Shown piece after piece: positions 1-11,624 of a stretch of DNA of 64,000 nucleotides. The notes beneath the pieces were generated by a model. It ran no database searches and was not told the DNA's origin. It saw nothing but the letters and a program-made list of their open reading frames with translations. Positions within the stretch are counted from its first letter, which is position 1. Each line of letters opens with the position of its first letter. Both the position numbers and the translations under genes were made by a program. Where the stretch lies: assembly GCA_950022295.1 (NCBI GenBank), contig OX465596.1, forward strand, positions 127,266,501 through 127,330,500. Direction: 5' to 3'. Source of the DNA: Bromus sterilis. Taxonomy: Eukaryota > Streptophyta > Magnoliopsida > Poales > Poaceae.

Positions 1-496
1 AGCAAACATCCGGCCAAGGTTCGATGAGTTTTTATTTTTTACACGACAAGATTTTTAACGCAAAGGATTCTGCAACAGCAGGCGGCGATTGCTTCGCTTC
101 TGGAACTAGTGTCCTGATTTGCGGCGCAATCGGCGACTTTACTTCGCCAGTGCTCTTGCTCATGGCGACATGTTTCGAATTGTTTCTCGGGATTTATACC
201 ACCGACTGCCTCAATCATCACCCTTTTCAATGCCACAACCCTTTAGTGATTTGCGCTTGAGCTAGGTATCCGATTGAGAGCCAGCCTGCAGTCCCCGTGC
301 CACGATGGCTTATTTTCTTGACCTCGTGGTCGGCCAGTCCCCGGGTATGCTATGCGCATCTCAGGTCTGACGGAGCATTGCCGATTACAGCTAGCTCTTC
401 GAATGGAATTATACGAAAGTACTCGAATGCTCATTTTCAGAGACATGATAACTTTAACTGATTGTTTGCCGAATGTCTTACATAAACTTATGCCGT
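1..496 (-). other. Non-coding segment between integrase and the unseen 3' LTR
   Basis: This lies downstream of integrase on the minus strand and should lead to the polypurine tract and 3' LTR, which are not in the window. Only short opposing-strand frames without recognisable domains are present. Confidence 0.7.
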
Positions 497-1750
497 TCAA
501 CTATAGAACGGACATAACAACTCGGCATTCCACGGCCGCTCTGTCTCTACTCCCGATGTGTCCTTGTGCCGAGTTCCCTTGGTGCAATCGATCAGGTAGT
601 AGGAGTTGTTCTTGAGCGCTCTGCTGACAATAAATGGCCCTTCCCAAGGTGAGGATAGCTTGTGTTGCCCATCTGACTTCTGGATTCGGCGTAGCACCAT
701 GTCCCCCTCTCGGAAAGAGAGAGGTCGAATCTTCTTGCTGTGGTAGTGCCGCAACTTCTGCTGATAGATTGCTGACGTAGACAAGGCCAACAAACATGCT
801 TCTTCTTTGAGGTCGACGCCGTCTTCTCTTGCTAACTTAGCTTCTTCTTCAGTGTATAAAGCGTGCCGAGGTGAATCGAACTCGATGTCGGAGGGGATGA
901 CTGCTTCTGAACCATATACCAGGAAGAAAGGAGTGAATCCAGTCGACCTATTCGGCGTGGTCCTCAAACTGAAAAGTACTGCGGGGAGCTCATCAATCCA
1001 TGCCCCAGGTGCCCTCTCAAGTGGCTCTACCAATCTGGGCCTTATACCCGATAGGATTAGTCCATTTGCCCTTTCGACCTGACCATTGGACTGTGGGTGT
1101 GCCACAGATGCCAGATGAAGCCGAATGCCTTGCTGAGATGCATATCGAGCCAATGCCCCCTTTGCAAAGTTTGTGCCGTTTTCGGTGATGATGCTGTTAG
1201 GAACACCATATCTGCATACGATGTCGGCCACAAACTTGACTGCAGTCGGTCCATCCAACTTCTTGATTGGTCTTGCCTCGATCCACTTGGTAAACTTGTC
1301 GATTGCCACCAGGAGATGTGTCATGCCGCTTCTAGCTCTCTTGAATGGTCCGACCATGTCCAAACCCCAAACTGCAAACGGCCAAGCTATTGGGATGGTC
1401 TTCAGTGCCGATGCTGGCTGATGACTCTTTGCCTTGAATCGCTGACAACCCTTGCAGTGCTTCACCAGATTTTCAGCTGCTGCGAGTGCAGTTGGCCAGT
1501 AGAAACCATGTCGGAAAGCCTTGTTAGCGATTGCCTTTGCTGACGCGTGATGACCACATTCACCCTGATGGATGTCTCTGAGCAGCTCCAAGCCTCTGTC
1601 CTCTTCAACACACCTCTGAAGAACACCAGTCGGACTCTTGCGCATCAGCTCGTTGTTGATGATTGTATATGCCCAAGATCGGCGACTGATCTGCCTGGAC
1701 AATGCCAAATCTGGTGTAAGGATCCCATCTGCCAAAAAATCTCGAATCGG
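497..1750 (-). pseudogene. Integrase of the Tat-like Gypsy element, second catalytic Asp changed
   Basis: Integrase joins the DNA copy to the host chromosome. Counting from the ATG at 1735, the zinc-binding H-H-C-C set is at about His56, His62/63, Cys94 and Cys97. The catalytic core has Asp126 (GLDMVG) and Glu221 (NGQVERANG). The residue expected to be the second Asp is Glu185 (ITENGTNF), correctly spaced 36 positions before Glu221. A D-to-E change there normally inactivates the enzyme. The C-terminal tail, ending near a RPWN motif, resembles other Tat integrases and shows no chromodomain. The natural end is TGA at 497-499. Confidence 0.9.
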
Positions 1751-2713
1751 CTATGCCCATGATGGCGCACTGACCACTACCATTACTGCTGCCTGCTGGG
1801 GTAAGACTTCTTCTTGGATTTCGGTCTCTTGAGCATTGGCCTGCTCGATCTCGGCCTCTTGAACCTCTGCTATCTCTTCTTCTGCTTGCGAACTGCCGAC
1901 TGCGGCGCCTGGCACGCATTCGGCAGCCTCTGGTGCTGACTTCTCATCTGGGGTTGAAACTTCATTACTGCAATTGGCAATCTTTGATATCACTTGCTCT
2001 CCAGAGGTTGTGCCATCTGGCGCAGCCTCTGCTTGCTTCTCTGTGGTATCGCTCTTCTTCTTCTCTTCTGCAGCCCCTGGTTCGCAATCGGCAGCCCCTG
2101 GTGCTATTGCCGAGACACCCTGAGCGCTGGATGGCTTCTTCATGGTTGCAGGCTTGGCCGGTTGAACTTCTTTTGCCTTTCTCAGAGCTTCAAGATCGGT
2201 CTCCGAGATGAATATGGACTCGTAGTCCGGTGAAGGAGTGATGGATGGCTTCTTGATGTGCTCGAGAGATACTCCTGGTGGAATTGCTTGCCTTGTGGAA
2301 CCAAGCTTGGACAATGGATCTGCTGCTTCATTATTTCCTCTTGGAACATGATGGAACTCACAACCTTCGAAGTATCCGCTGATTTGCTGCACCAGGAATC
2401 GGTAGCTTGCCATATTAGCATCTTTAGCATCCCACGTGCCCGAGCACTGATGTACCACCAGATCGGAGTCACCATAGCACTCAATATTCCGGATACCGAT
2501 TTCCTTGGCCAACTTGACACCATGCACAAGGGCTTCGTACTCGGCTACATTGTTTGATGCTGCGAAGTGAATCTGGAGCACATATTGCAATTGATCTCCT
2601 CTTGGGGACGTGAGCACCACCCCAACCCCTAGGCCATTCTTCATCTTGGAGCCATCGAAGTGCATTCGCCAGACATCCTACATGGGGAGCTGTGGCATGT
2701 ACTGAGTTTCATC
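1751..2713 (-). pseudogene. Second (archaeal-type) RNase H-like domain plus acidic linker, Tat-like element
   Basis: The domain opens with an HFDGSK motif (first catalytic Asp), then has NNVAEYEAL (Glu) and YGDSDLVV (Asp), the residue pattern of an active RNase H fold. Such a second domain between RNase H and integrase is a recognised feature of Tat-group Gypsy elements. Its last third is a low-complexity Ala/Glu/Pro-rich linker (roughly 1780-2150) leading to integrase. The domain ends at TAG 1751-1753 in the same frame as integrase, so again the stop is secondary. Confidence 0.85.
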
Positions 2714-4105
2714 CTAGTCCACCAGGAAATCGGCTAGTGCCTGCGACTTGATTGCAGTCCTTGGCTCATATTGGATGCCATGACTGGCCACTTCGATTTC
2801 CCATTTCGCCACTCTTCCGGTTGCATCTTTGCTTCCCATGATGTCGGCTAATGGAGCCGAACTGACAACAGTGATCAAGTGGGCTTGAAAATATGGCTTC
2901 AATCTCTTGGCCGCCATGTATACTCCATAGCACATCTTCTGGTAGTGAGGATAGTTCTGCTTGGACACCGAAAGCACTTCGCTGATGTAGTACACTGGAC
3001 GCTGGACTTGCTGTGCCTTGTCCTTCTCGGGCCGCTCCACCACCATAACTGCGCTGATCACCCGATTGGTTGCCGCAATGTATAACATCATGGGCTCCTT
3101 CTCAATCGGGGCAGCCAGAATCGGTGACGTGGATAGCATGCGCTTGAGCTCTCGGAATGCTTCATTTGCCTGGGGGGTCCAAGTAAACTTCTCTTTCTTC
3201 TTCATCAACTGGTACAAGGGAATTGCCTTCTCGCCCAGCCGACTGAGGAATCGGCTGAGGGATGCAAGGCAACCGGTGAACTTCTGCACCTGCTTCAGGG
3301 TTTTGGGCTGCTCCATGCGCTCTATTGCAGCTATCTTCTCGGGGTTGCATTCGATTCCCCTCTCGGAAACGAGAAACCCCAAGAGCTTGCCGGCTTGAAC
3401 TCCAAACACGCACTTCTCCGGGTTGAGCTTGATCTGATAGGTTCTCAGATTCGCAAAGGTCTCTCTGAGGTCGTCCAACAATGTGACTCCCCTTGCCGAC
3501 TTCACCACCAAGTCGTCCACGTAAACGTGGATATTTCTGCCGAGCTGAGAGTGTGTGCATCTTTGCATCATGCGCTGATAAGTGGCACCTCCATTTTTCA
3601 GACCAAAAAGCATGGTGATATAGCAATAGGCCCCGACAGGGGTTATAAATGCTGTCTTGATCTGATCTTCCACGGCTAACTTTATCTGGTGATATCCAGC
3701 AGTAGCATCCAAAAAGGATAACAACTCGCAGCCGGCCGTAGAATCAACCACTTGGTCAATTCGGGGCAAAGCAAACGGATCTTTGGGGCATGCCTTGTTC
3801 AAACAAGTGTAATCTATACACATACGCCAAGTCTTGTTCTTCTTCATGACGAGGACTGGATTGGCCAGCCACTCGGGGTAAAACACTTCCATGATGAAAC
3901 CTGCATCTTGTAACTTTGCAATCTCTTCGCCGATTGCTCTTCTCTTGTCCTCAGAAAAACGTCTCAGGGGTTGTTTGACCGGCTTCGAGCCTGGCCGAAT
4001 GTGCAGCTTGTGCTCGCCGAGTTCTCTCGGAACACCAGGCATGTCCTGTGGAGACCATGAAAAGATGTCCCGATTCTCACGGAGAAACTCGATGAGCTCG
4101 CTTTC
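2714..4105 (-). pseudogene. Reverse transcriptase and RNase H of the Tat-like Gypsy element
   Basis: This continues the gag-protease frame after TAG 4106-4108, so that stop is an internal break and not a natural end. The 442-codon open part holds the RT fingers and palm. These are visible as the MCIDY block, LPRIDQ, a GYHQI block and the catalytic YVDD (about residues 174-177 counted from 4042). The classic RNase H follows, with TGCLASLSRF and an LADFL end. The palm reads LDATAGYHQ where most Gypsy RTs have a Tyr-Ser pair before GYHQ. The frame is closed by TAG at 2714-2716, and a second TAG at 2678-2680 precedes the next domain. Confidence 0.9.
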
Positions 4106-6853
4106 CTATTTGTCGCTAAGTCCATCTCCGACCACAACAAACTTGGTCGAGTCGGAGGGATCTAGAGCGATTTTCTTGCTGTCCTTGGCCGATTGAAAAG
4201 CCGATTCCTCATCTGCTCTCTTTGCTGGGCCAACCGGCAGTGGATTCTTGCTCTGCGCTTGCGCCATTGCAATCACCTTGCCGAGCTGACGCTTCTCTGT
4301 CTCCACCACTAAGGACTCAGCCAAACTGCTGCCAGCGGATGTGCACTCGAGGGATTTCCTGAAGTCTCCGGTGACTGTGATGACGCCGCTTGGCCCCGGG
4401 ATCTTCATCTTCAGGTATGTCTGCCGTGCATTGATCATGAACTTGGCAAATGCTGGTAATCCCAACAAAGCATGGTATGGACTGCTGAGGTCGGCCACCT
4501 CGAACCAAATCGGCTCTCTCCTGAAATTCTCCTCTGTGCCAAAAATGACATCCAACCGAATGCGACCCAAGGGGGTGCAAGACAACCCAGGGACAATCCC
4601 GTGGAATGTCGTCCGACTGCGCTCCAAATCCCTTTCTGTAAGTCCTAGCTTGAGCATCGTATCTCGGTACAGGATGTTGATTGTGCTTCCTCCATCAACC
4701 AGCACTCTTGAGAATTTGCATGAAAACTTTGGTCCTGCGACCAGAGCCTCCACCACCAGCGGATAGTTTCCCGGATTCGGCAAAATAGTGGGGTGATCTG
4801 CTCTGTCCCAGGATATCGGACATTCGGACCAGTGCATGAATTGGGGAATCGGCGGCATTGTTGCATTGACTTCCTGGGCTCGGGCTCTCCGACTGCCCTT
4901 ATCTGTGGACTCACTGGTAAAAATCATATATGCTGCATCTTGCTGCGGATACTGGTTCTGCTGCTGAGGTGGTCCTCTGTTCTGTGGCGGTGGTGGTGGT
5001 GGTGGTGGTAAAGCTTCTCCCTTTGCTATCCTTCTCATGAAATCACATTGCCGAGTAGTGTGCGCAGACGGCCTCCCAGGCGTACTGTGCAACTTGCATG
5101 GTGCATCTAACATGTCCTCAAATGTGTACTTGGGCTTCATCTGCCCTGGAGGTCTCACGTTTGGCCTCATCTTCCGACTGCCTCCTGCAGCCGCTGGGTC
5201 TTCCTCGTTCTGAACAGCGGCCACCTGCCGACTGCCATACTGAGTGTCCGGTTGCTCGTCCTTTCGCTTGTTCTGCTGGTTGTTGTTGTTGTTGTTGTTG
5301 CGGTTGTTCTCCCTTCTCTCCTTCTGACTGAGGCCTTGGTTCCCTGTTTCCGACTGCGGAGCCCCTGGTGATTGGATCACACCTCCAACTCCGAGTTGGA
5401 TAGGGCGCATCGCAGAATCAGACATAGCGAACGCATTTGCCACCTTCATAAGCTCAGCGAGCGACGTGAAGTCTTTGCGGAGCAGCTTGTGCTTCAACAT
5501 TGAATCCGCCAGGCACCCATCAGTAAAATACTGAATGGCCTGGATCTCATGGACTCCTTCGCATGAATTCTTCAGCTTGATCCACCGAGATAGGTAATCT
5601 CGGAGGGGCTCGTCCTTGCCTTGCACACACAGAGCTAACTGTCGTGGGAGGTTGGGCCTCTCATACGTGCTTGTGAAGTTGTGAATGAATGCGGTCGTGA
5701 AATCCTCCCAGCAATTCACACTGTCCTTGGGCAAACTGTTCAACCACGTCCGCGCTGAGCCTTGCAGCATGAGAGGTGCGTAGCGGACTGCTACACGCCG
5801 GTTGCCTCCTGCAATGCGGACTGCCGTCAGGTAGTCGGACAGCCAATCTTCCGGTTTCACCGAGCCATTGTACTTGGGAGTGTCTCTCGGTAATGTGAAG
5901 CCTTTCGGGAATTTCTCCGTCCGAATGCGGTGACCAAAACATGATGGGCCAGCTTCTCCTTCTTCATCTTCCTGAGCTTCCTTCTCCAGGAGCTCAATGC
6001 GATGCCTTGCGTCGTTCTGGCCGATTTGGCGAGGGCCAAGTCGGGTGCTGATTGCTGGTCTTGGCGCCGATTGCTGCGGCATGTCATGGCGCCTGCTATT
6101 AATAGCTGGCTCTTCCATTCTTCTGCTTGCTGCTGGGGGTGGCCGATTGCTTCTAACCTTGCTGTCATGCCGAGACGGTGCAGGTTGACGCCTGTTCTGG
6201 CGCGATGCATTCGGTCGCTGGCTAGCTCCCGCATTCGGCCTCACAGTTCCCCTTGATGCCTCTGGCTCAGCATTCTGATTGCCCATTTCCACAAGCCTCT
6301 GCTCTTTTGCGGCCGCTATCAGCTCACACATTCGGCGCGACTGTTCGCGCCGCTCATCTCCTTCCAATTCTTCCAGCTCGAGCGCTATCTGCTCGGCGGC
6401 TCTCAAATTCTTGTCCGGTGTGCTATATGTTGGCCTCTGGATGAATGCCGACTACGCTGGCTGCTCCGGTTGGCCCGGCCTTCTCGGACGCTCCGGCTGC
6501 TCAGCTCCTGATAGCTGCTGCTGGACTGCTCTTCCCCGGCTTCTCAGGTCTTCCAGGACTGCGGGCTCAATCGGCCGGCGCGGTCCTGCATGCGCTGCGT
6601 TGTATTCCCGAGTGATGGCTCCCAGCCGACGCTCCTCAGCCAGCACTTGCTCGGGCCTGCGAGCCAGTGCAAGCCGTGCCGTTTCCAGCTCGGTATGCAC
6701 TTGCTCCGGATCACCATTCCTGTTCACGGGTGTGTATAACACATCCCGCAACGCGCTGGTGCCGATTCGTTCTGCCGCATCAGCTACTTCCTTTGCCTTC
6801 CTTGCTGCACTCGCCGGGTCCCGATTGGTCGAGGAGGACGCTCCCGCCATCAT
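4106..6853 (-). pseudogene. gag and aspartic protease region of the Tat-like Gypsy element
   Basis: Gag forms the particle and the protease processes the polyprotein. The most likely start is the ATG at 6853, although the frame is open back into the LTR. An in-frame TAG at 6452-6454 splits the region. After it come a 766-codon frame with a capsid-like domain (about residues 165-330, beginning near a WLSDYL motif), an Asn/Gln-rich stretch encoded by a GTT/TTG microsatellite near 5278-5300, a polyproline stretch from (GGT)n near 4987-5008, and a retropepsin-like fold with a DGGS active-site motif near residue 565. DGG in place of the usual DSG/DTG is common in Tat-type elements as I recall. The frame ends at TAG 4106-4108, before RT. 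Confidence 0.88.
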
Positions 6854-7168
6854 GACAGCGGCGTGCAGTCGGCCCTCCCCTTGGCCAGGCACTGCAGCGC
6901 AGCCCCTGGTCAAGAGAGAGTCTGTAGCACACGAGAAGACACGGATGTCCCTTGGATATGCCTCAGGGAAGCTACCGATGAAGAGACGGTGACTTCCCAC
7001 CTGCAGCGACACCCCGGGCGGCAAGGGAGCTCCTGCCTTGTACCGCGCCGAGTAGTCCACTACATAGTCGATTGCCCCACGCCTTATAATCAGGCCGGAG
7101 GCGTGGCTACCGCCCGATGCAGAGGTTGATCCCGTCCGGATCTTGACTCCAGTCGACGCCTCGGTATG

Positions 7169-7185
7169 CCCCACGGTGGGCGCCA
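7169..7185 (-). other. Primer-binding site of the Tat-like Gypsy element
   Basis: On the minus strand TGGCGCCCACCGTGGGG starts two bases after the LTR end (CGACA, then GT). A TGGCGCC-type site at this spot is the normal place where a tRNA 3' end primes minus-strand DNA synthesis in plant Gypsy elements. The tRNA species was not determined. Confidence 0.85.
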
Positions 7186-7187
7186 AC

Positions 7188-8174
7188 TGTCGTTGATATG
7201 TGATGGCAGATGCCATGGGGATGGCTAAAGTGAGGGGAAGACACGAGGGAGGGAATGTCGATGGTGCCGGAATCGGGTTGGGCACAAGCACGGTGAAGAC
7301 ACCACGATGTACCCAGGTTCGGGGCTCTCCGGAGAGATAACACCCCTACTCCTGCTTGTCTCTTATATATCAATGAAGGAACTACAATAACTGCTCTTCT
7401 ATCTTCTTAGGGGAAGGAGTAAACCGCCGCCGTGGGCAAGGTCTTCTCCTGCTTCCCTGAGGAGTGACTACGGGCAGTAAATGAACTGAAGGGGGAAAGA
7501 GTTAATGAGATCTCAGGGTGGCGTCCCTCGCGCAGGAGGGGTACCCTGGCTCTTATAGTGTGAGTCCAGGGTACTTCGGTAACTTCAGTGCCGAATGGGC
7601 CCAGCTGTCAACCTCTAATCGGCCTGGGCCCACCGACTGCTCCTATCCGGGTGATCCGGAGCCTACGAGCGGCGGCCCATGCTGCTACCTCGTAGAGCCT
7701 AGTGACGAACAGTGGAGCTAGGGGGTGCGGTCTTGTCGGCCTGTCCGCGGAATCGGCGGGTAGGTCGACACCGTATCTCCAGCAAATCCTCGATGTGACC
7801 TGGCCTTCCTGCCACCCAGATATCTCGGGATATGGTATTTATGACCTCGTAATCATACCCCCGATTGGGTGGTAGGTTGCTCCGATTGCGCCTGGACCGA
7901 TGGGTGGTTCCTGGTAAGGCCGATTGCTCTGGGTAGTCGGCCTTCTGGGAATCAACCTCGGTCCAGCTGCAGACCAATCGGACGAAGGTCTGATAAGGGA
8001 AGGGTGGGCCGATTGCGCCTGGGCCGACTGCTGGCATTTGGTATGGTCGACTGCCTTGGAGAAATCGGCCGTACCTCTGCCCAGCTCGGCCCAGCTGCAG
8101 CCCAATCGGCCCATCCTTGTCTTGAAAGCTTGCTTCCGCTTGGGTTAGCCTACCCGGGTACCAATCCCCCGACA
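7188..8174 (-). repeat. 5' LTR of the Tat-like Gypsy element
   Basis: This is a 987-bp LTR bounded by TGTCG at 8174 (minus strand) and CGACA at 7188, a 5-bp terminal inverted repeat with the usual TG...CA ends. A TATA-like TATAAGA lies on the minus strand at 7551-7557, suitable for a promoter whose transcript would run through the primer site into gag. The half farther from gag (7860-8110) repeats CCGATTG/CCCAATCGG-type motifs. The right boundary is set by the abrupt change to LINE RT coding sequence. Only one LTR is visible, so LTR-LTR divergence cannot be read. Confidence 0.9.
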
Positions 8175-10699
8175 AAATCCCAAACAGCAAGGGATTGTCT
8201 GGGAGCTTCACTGTTGCCTCTCCATTTGCACTTCCTTTGGATTCTCTCAATCTTCTTGATGATTCCTTTGGAGATTCCAAGTGTGCACAGATGATAAATA
8301 GGCATAGAGGTCAGGACAGACTGCAGAAGTTGTAGTCTGCCACCTTGATTGAGATAACATGAAGCAGAGGATAGCCTTCTCTCAACTCTATGGATCAAAG
8401 GAGACAGATCAGAGATAGAAGGCTTGGTAGTCCCCATAGGTAGACCAAGATAAGTAAAGTGTAAGCTTCCCACTGAGCAGCCCAAAGAAGCATCTCAGGC
8501 ACATTTAAAGGGATCAACATTGATTTGCTGTAATTCACATGAAGCCCAGTGGATTCAGCAAAGGTACCTAGCATATCCTTCAAGGCCATCAATTGTGTCT
8601 CACAGGCAGGTATCACCATCAAGGTGTCATCCGCATATTGCACAATAGGATAATATGGATTATTATTAGGAATAGGAAGTGTGAGCTGGCCATCAGCACA
8701 CATTCTATTAACCACATATTGAAGTAGATCATCTTCAAGAACAAAAAGAAGTGGTGACAATGGATCTCCTTGTCTGGCTCTCCTCTTGCACTGAAAATGA
8801 TTTCCAGGGATGCCATTGAGAAGGACAGAAGAAGTACCAGATGACAGAAGCTGTTTGACCCAGCCAACCCATCTATCATCAAATCCCTTGTACTGCAAGA
8901 TCTTGAGGATAATGTCATGTTCAATGGTATCAAAGGCCTTGGCAAAATCCAATTTCAACAGTATTATAGGCTTCTTAGAAACTTTGCATTGGTGTATATA
9001 TTCATAACACCAGGCCAAGCAATCCTGGATGGATCTGCACTTGAGAAAACCATACTGATTTCTATGAATGCACTTTAGGATCACCTTCTGCAATCTATTA
9101 GCAAGAAGTTTAGTTAAAATTTGAGGCAGGCATTGGTAAGGGAGATGGGTCTGTAATCAGACACTGTTTCAGCCCCCAACTTCTTAGGTATTAGTGTGAT
9201 TAGGGATGCCTCAATGTCCAAAGAGCCATTGAAGAAGTCCTTCACCAGAGCCATAAAATCATCCTTTATGATGCCCCAACATCTCTTGATAAAAAGACCA
9301 GAGAAACCATCAGGTCCAGGAGCTCTATCAGAAGGCATTTCCTTGATGACAGATTCCACTTCCTTATCAGAGAAAGGGGCAGAGATCTCATGAAGCCCAT
9401 CCACAGGGTGAATCAAATCTTCCAGATCAAAGCCAAGTTGAATACCCTGAGAGGTGCCCATTCTGCTATGGAAATCAGACCATATCATCCCCCGCATAAT
9501 GTGGTCATCATAGACCAAATCCCCATTGGCATCTTTGAGATTGGATATAGCATCACTCCTGTACCTTTCAGTTGCCATAGATTGGAAGAATTTTGAATTT
9601 TCATCACCAACCTTAATATTCCTAATAGTGCACCTCTATTTCCAATATATGTTCTGCATTTTTAGTATATCCTCCAGATGCAACTTCACAATTCTCCTAA
9701 AGTTCCTCTCAGGTACAGTGAGAGGTATGGCTTCCTCCAGAGAGTCAAACCACAGAATAACCTTATTGCAGTCACCAATTAAAGCTGTGACAGTGGAGAT
9801 CTTAATATGCCATGTTTTAAGAGCTCTCATCAGAGATTTAAACTTGGCAGAGATCCTCTTAACACTTTTATCTCTATGACATGGACTGTTCCATCTTTGC
9901 TCAACACACTCCATGAAGCCAGGCAAATCAACCCAGTAATTTTCAAACCTGAAAATCTGTGCTTTGGGTATAGTGGTTTCAATAGAAACAACACAAGGGA
10001 CATGATCTGAAGCAGTTCTGGCCAAAGGGAAACCCATGGTTTGAGGATACATGATAGTCCATTCAATAGAGGTAAAAAACCAATCAAGTTGTTCCAGTAA
10101 AGGTTCATCCTGCATATTGGACCAAGTATATTTCCTGCCCTTTAGTGGTAATTCAATAAGGCCAAGATGGCCAATGATCTCATTGAAGAGGAAGATATCA
10201 TTAATGTTACCACCACGCAAATTTCTGTTTTCAGAACATCTGATGAAATTAAAGTCACCTAGTAGCAACCATTTGTCCCCAAAGGGAATATGGAGATCAT
10301 AAAGCCATTGAACAAAGTCATCCCTGGCAGGTCCAGAACAAGGACCATAAAAAAAAATTTAAGTCCAGCTCTCAGAGTTATGAACAGAAGTAAAATTAAC
10401 CACCAAGCCAAAAGAATGAGACTGCATGAGAGTGCCAGTAAACACAGAAGAATTCCAAACAATGATGATACCCCAGAAGCTCCATTAGATGGTACATAAG
10501 CAAAGTTCTCAAACCTCCTAGGGCAAAATTTCCTGATCATTCTATGATCAAAAAAACCACATTTAGTTTCTTGCAGACAGATAACAGTGCACCCACTTTC
10601 ATCAATTTTCTATTTTACTGCAAGTTGCCTAGCTTCAGAATTTAGCCATCTTACATTCCAACATAAAACCTTCCAATTTCTATTAGATGTGCTATTCAT
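8175..10699 (-). pseudogene. LINE ORF2: APE endonuclease and reverse transcriptase
   Basis: ORF2 nicks the target DNA and copies the LINE RNA there. The likely start is the ATG at 10699, followed by a CWNVRW endonuclease start and ICLQETK (catalytic Glu). A GDFN motif lies just before 10250 and an SDHVP motif (catalytic Asp-His) near 10005. RT blocks follow: APGPDGF near 9320, LTLIPK near 9200, KLDFAKAFD near 8945, RQGDPLSPLLF near 8770 and the catalytic YADD near 8640. Early TAG, a stop near 9620, a TAA near 9115 and frameshifts show decay. The frame is cut at 8174/8175 by the Gypsy element, after a KCKWRG block, so the C-terminal part is missing here. Confidence 0.9.
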
Positions 10700-10864
10700 G
10701 GGTACACCAAATGAGGAAATTAGAAGCTCTAGACATGTAATGCCCAGAGGAGATCACAGTTCTCATAAATAGCATATAAGATGACCATAAGGACCAGACA
10801 TAATTGCCCTAGGTGTGGTTTACAAGGGCACACACCCAGCCCCAAAATAAAAAAGGATGACTAA
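10700..10864 (-). other. LINE ORF1-ORF2 spacer
   Basis: About 165 bp lie between the ORF1 TGA and the first ORF2 ATG on the minus strand, the usual short spacer of plant LINEs. No separate gene is seen. Confidence 0.7.
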
Positions 10865-11472
10865 TCATGGGGACACTGCAGGGTTGGAACTAGCAGGGAG
10901 ATCTGTCGTAAGCTGATCTGTAGACAACTTGGAAGGAGCAATTCCAAGCTTAACACCAAGGGATTGCATGATCTTGATTGATGTGGGAGGGGGTGGTGAC
11001 TTGGTGTAACAGCCCAGTTTTCACAAAAATTAAAAAATTTGTTTTCGGTGTGAATTGTTTGATTGTCTGATTTGTTTGCGGTGTTTGAATCCCCGATTTA
11101 TCGATCGGCGATTATTTTTCCCCCTCTTATCTCGTATCGTACGGAGACCGACCCTTGCCACCCTGACACTCGACCTTTGCGACACCGGGTTTCACCCGAT
11201 CACTGTCGCGAAAACCGCACGAGACCAGCCGCAGCCAACGGAACGAAAACCCCGTTTAATAATTAAACGGGATATTTTTATAGCGCGCCAGAAAATGTTG
11301 TCGGAATATCACTTCAGTGAAGTATGATCGATGGGCTCGACGCGCTGAGCGCGTGGTTCGAGATTTCGTCGGAATCGGAGTCCGTACGGAGTCTCAGCGG
11401 TCACGAACGCGATCACCGGACACGCGAGAGGGGTACCGAGGGCGTTTGCGTCAACTGGCCAGCCAACCTGCC

Positions 11473-11480
11473 TATATAAA
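11473..11480 (+). promoter_or_regulatory. TATA box of solo LTR copy A
   Basis: TATATAAA precedes a GC-rich leader by about 150 bp and is at the matching place in copies B (39076-39083) and C (52744-52751), which supports a real Pol II core promoter. Confidence 0.75.
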
Positions 11481-11602
11481 GACCACCAGCCTCCCACACC
11501 CAATTAGGGTTTCCCTAAGTGAAATTTTCAGCCACCCCCTCCACTTTGCTCAAAATTTTCCCCCAAATCCCTCTCTCCTCGAAACCCTAGCCTCTGCCCT
11601 CG

Positions 11603-11624
11603 ATCTGGACCGTTAGATCCAGAT
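11603..11624 (+). other. Leader inverted repeat downstream of the copy A TATA box
   Basis: ATCTGGA and TCCAGAT form 7-bp arms around an 8-base loop about 125 bp after the TATA box. Copies B and C have a different but equally placed stem (CCGTCAGATC with GATCCGACGG). Confidence 0.55.

Larger units (their letters stand above)
1..8174 (-). mobile_element. Ty3/Gypsy LTR retrotransposon, Tat-like lineage, left end outside window
   Basis: Read on the minus strand this gives 5' LTR, primer-binding site, gag, protease, RT, RNase H, a second RNase H-like domain, then integrase. The second RNase H between the first one and integrase is a known hallmark of the Tat group of plant Gypsy elements. The LTR begins TGTCGGGGGATT on the minus strand at 8174, directly against LINE ORF2 coding sequence, so the element inserted into the LINE. 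The bases next to it (AAATC, 8175-8179) should be the target duplication, but the partner copy and the 3' LTR lie left of position 1. The coding part has five internal stops, all TAG, and a changed integrase residue, so the copy is dead. Confidence 0.93.

Noticed and set aside
5278..5300. TTG/GTT microsatellite and the GGT run near 4987-5008 as regulatory repeats
   Set aside because: They encode Asn and Pro runs in gag and need no other explanation.
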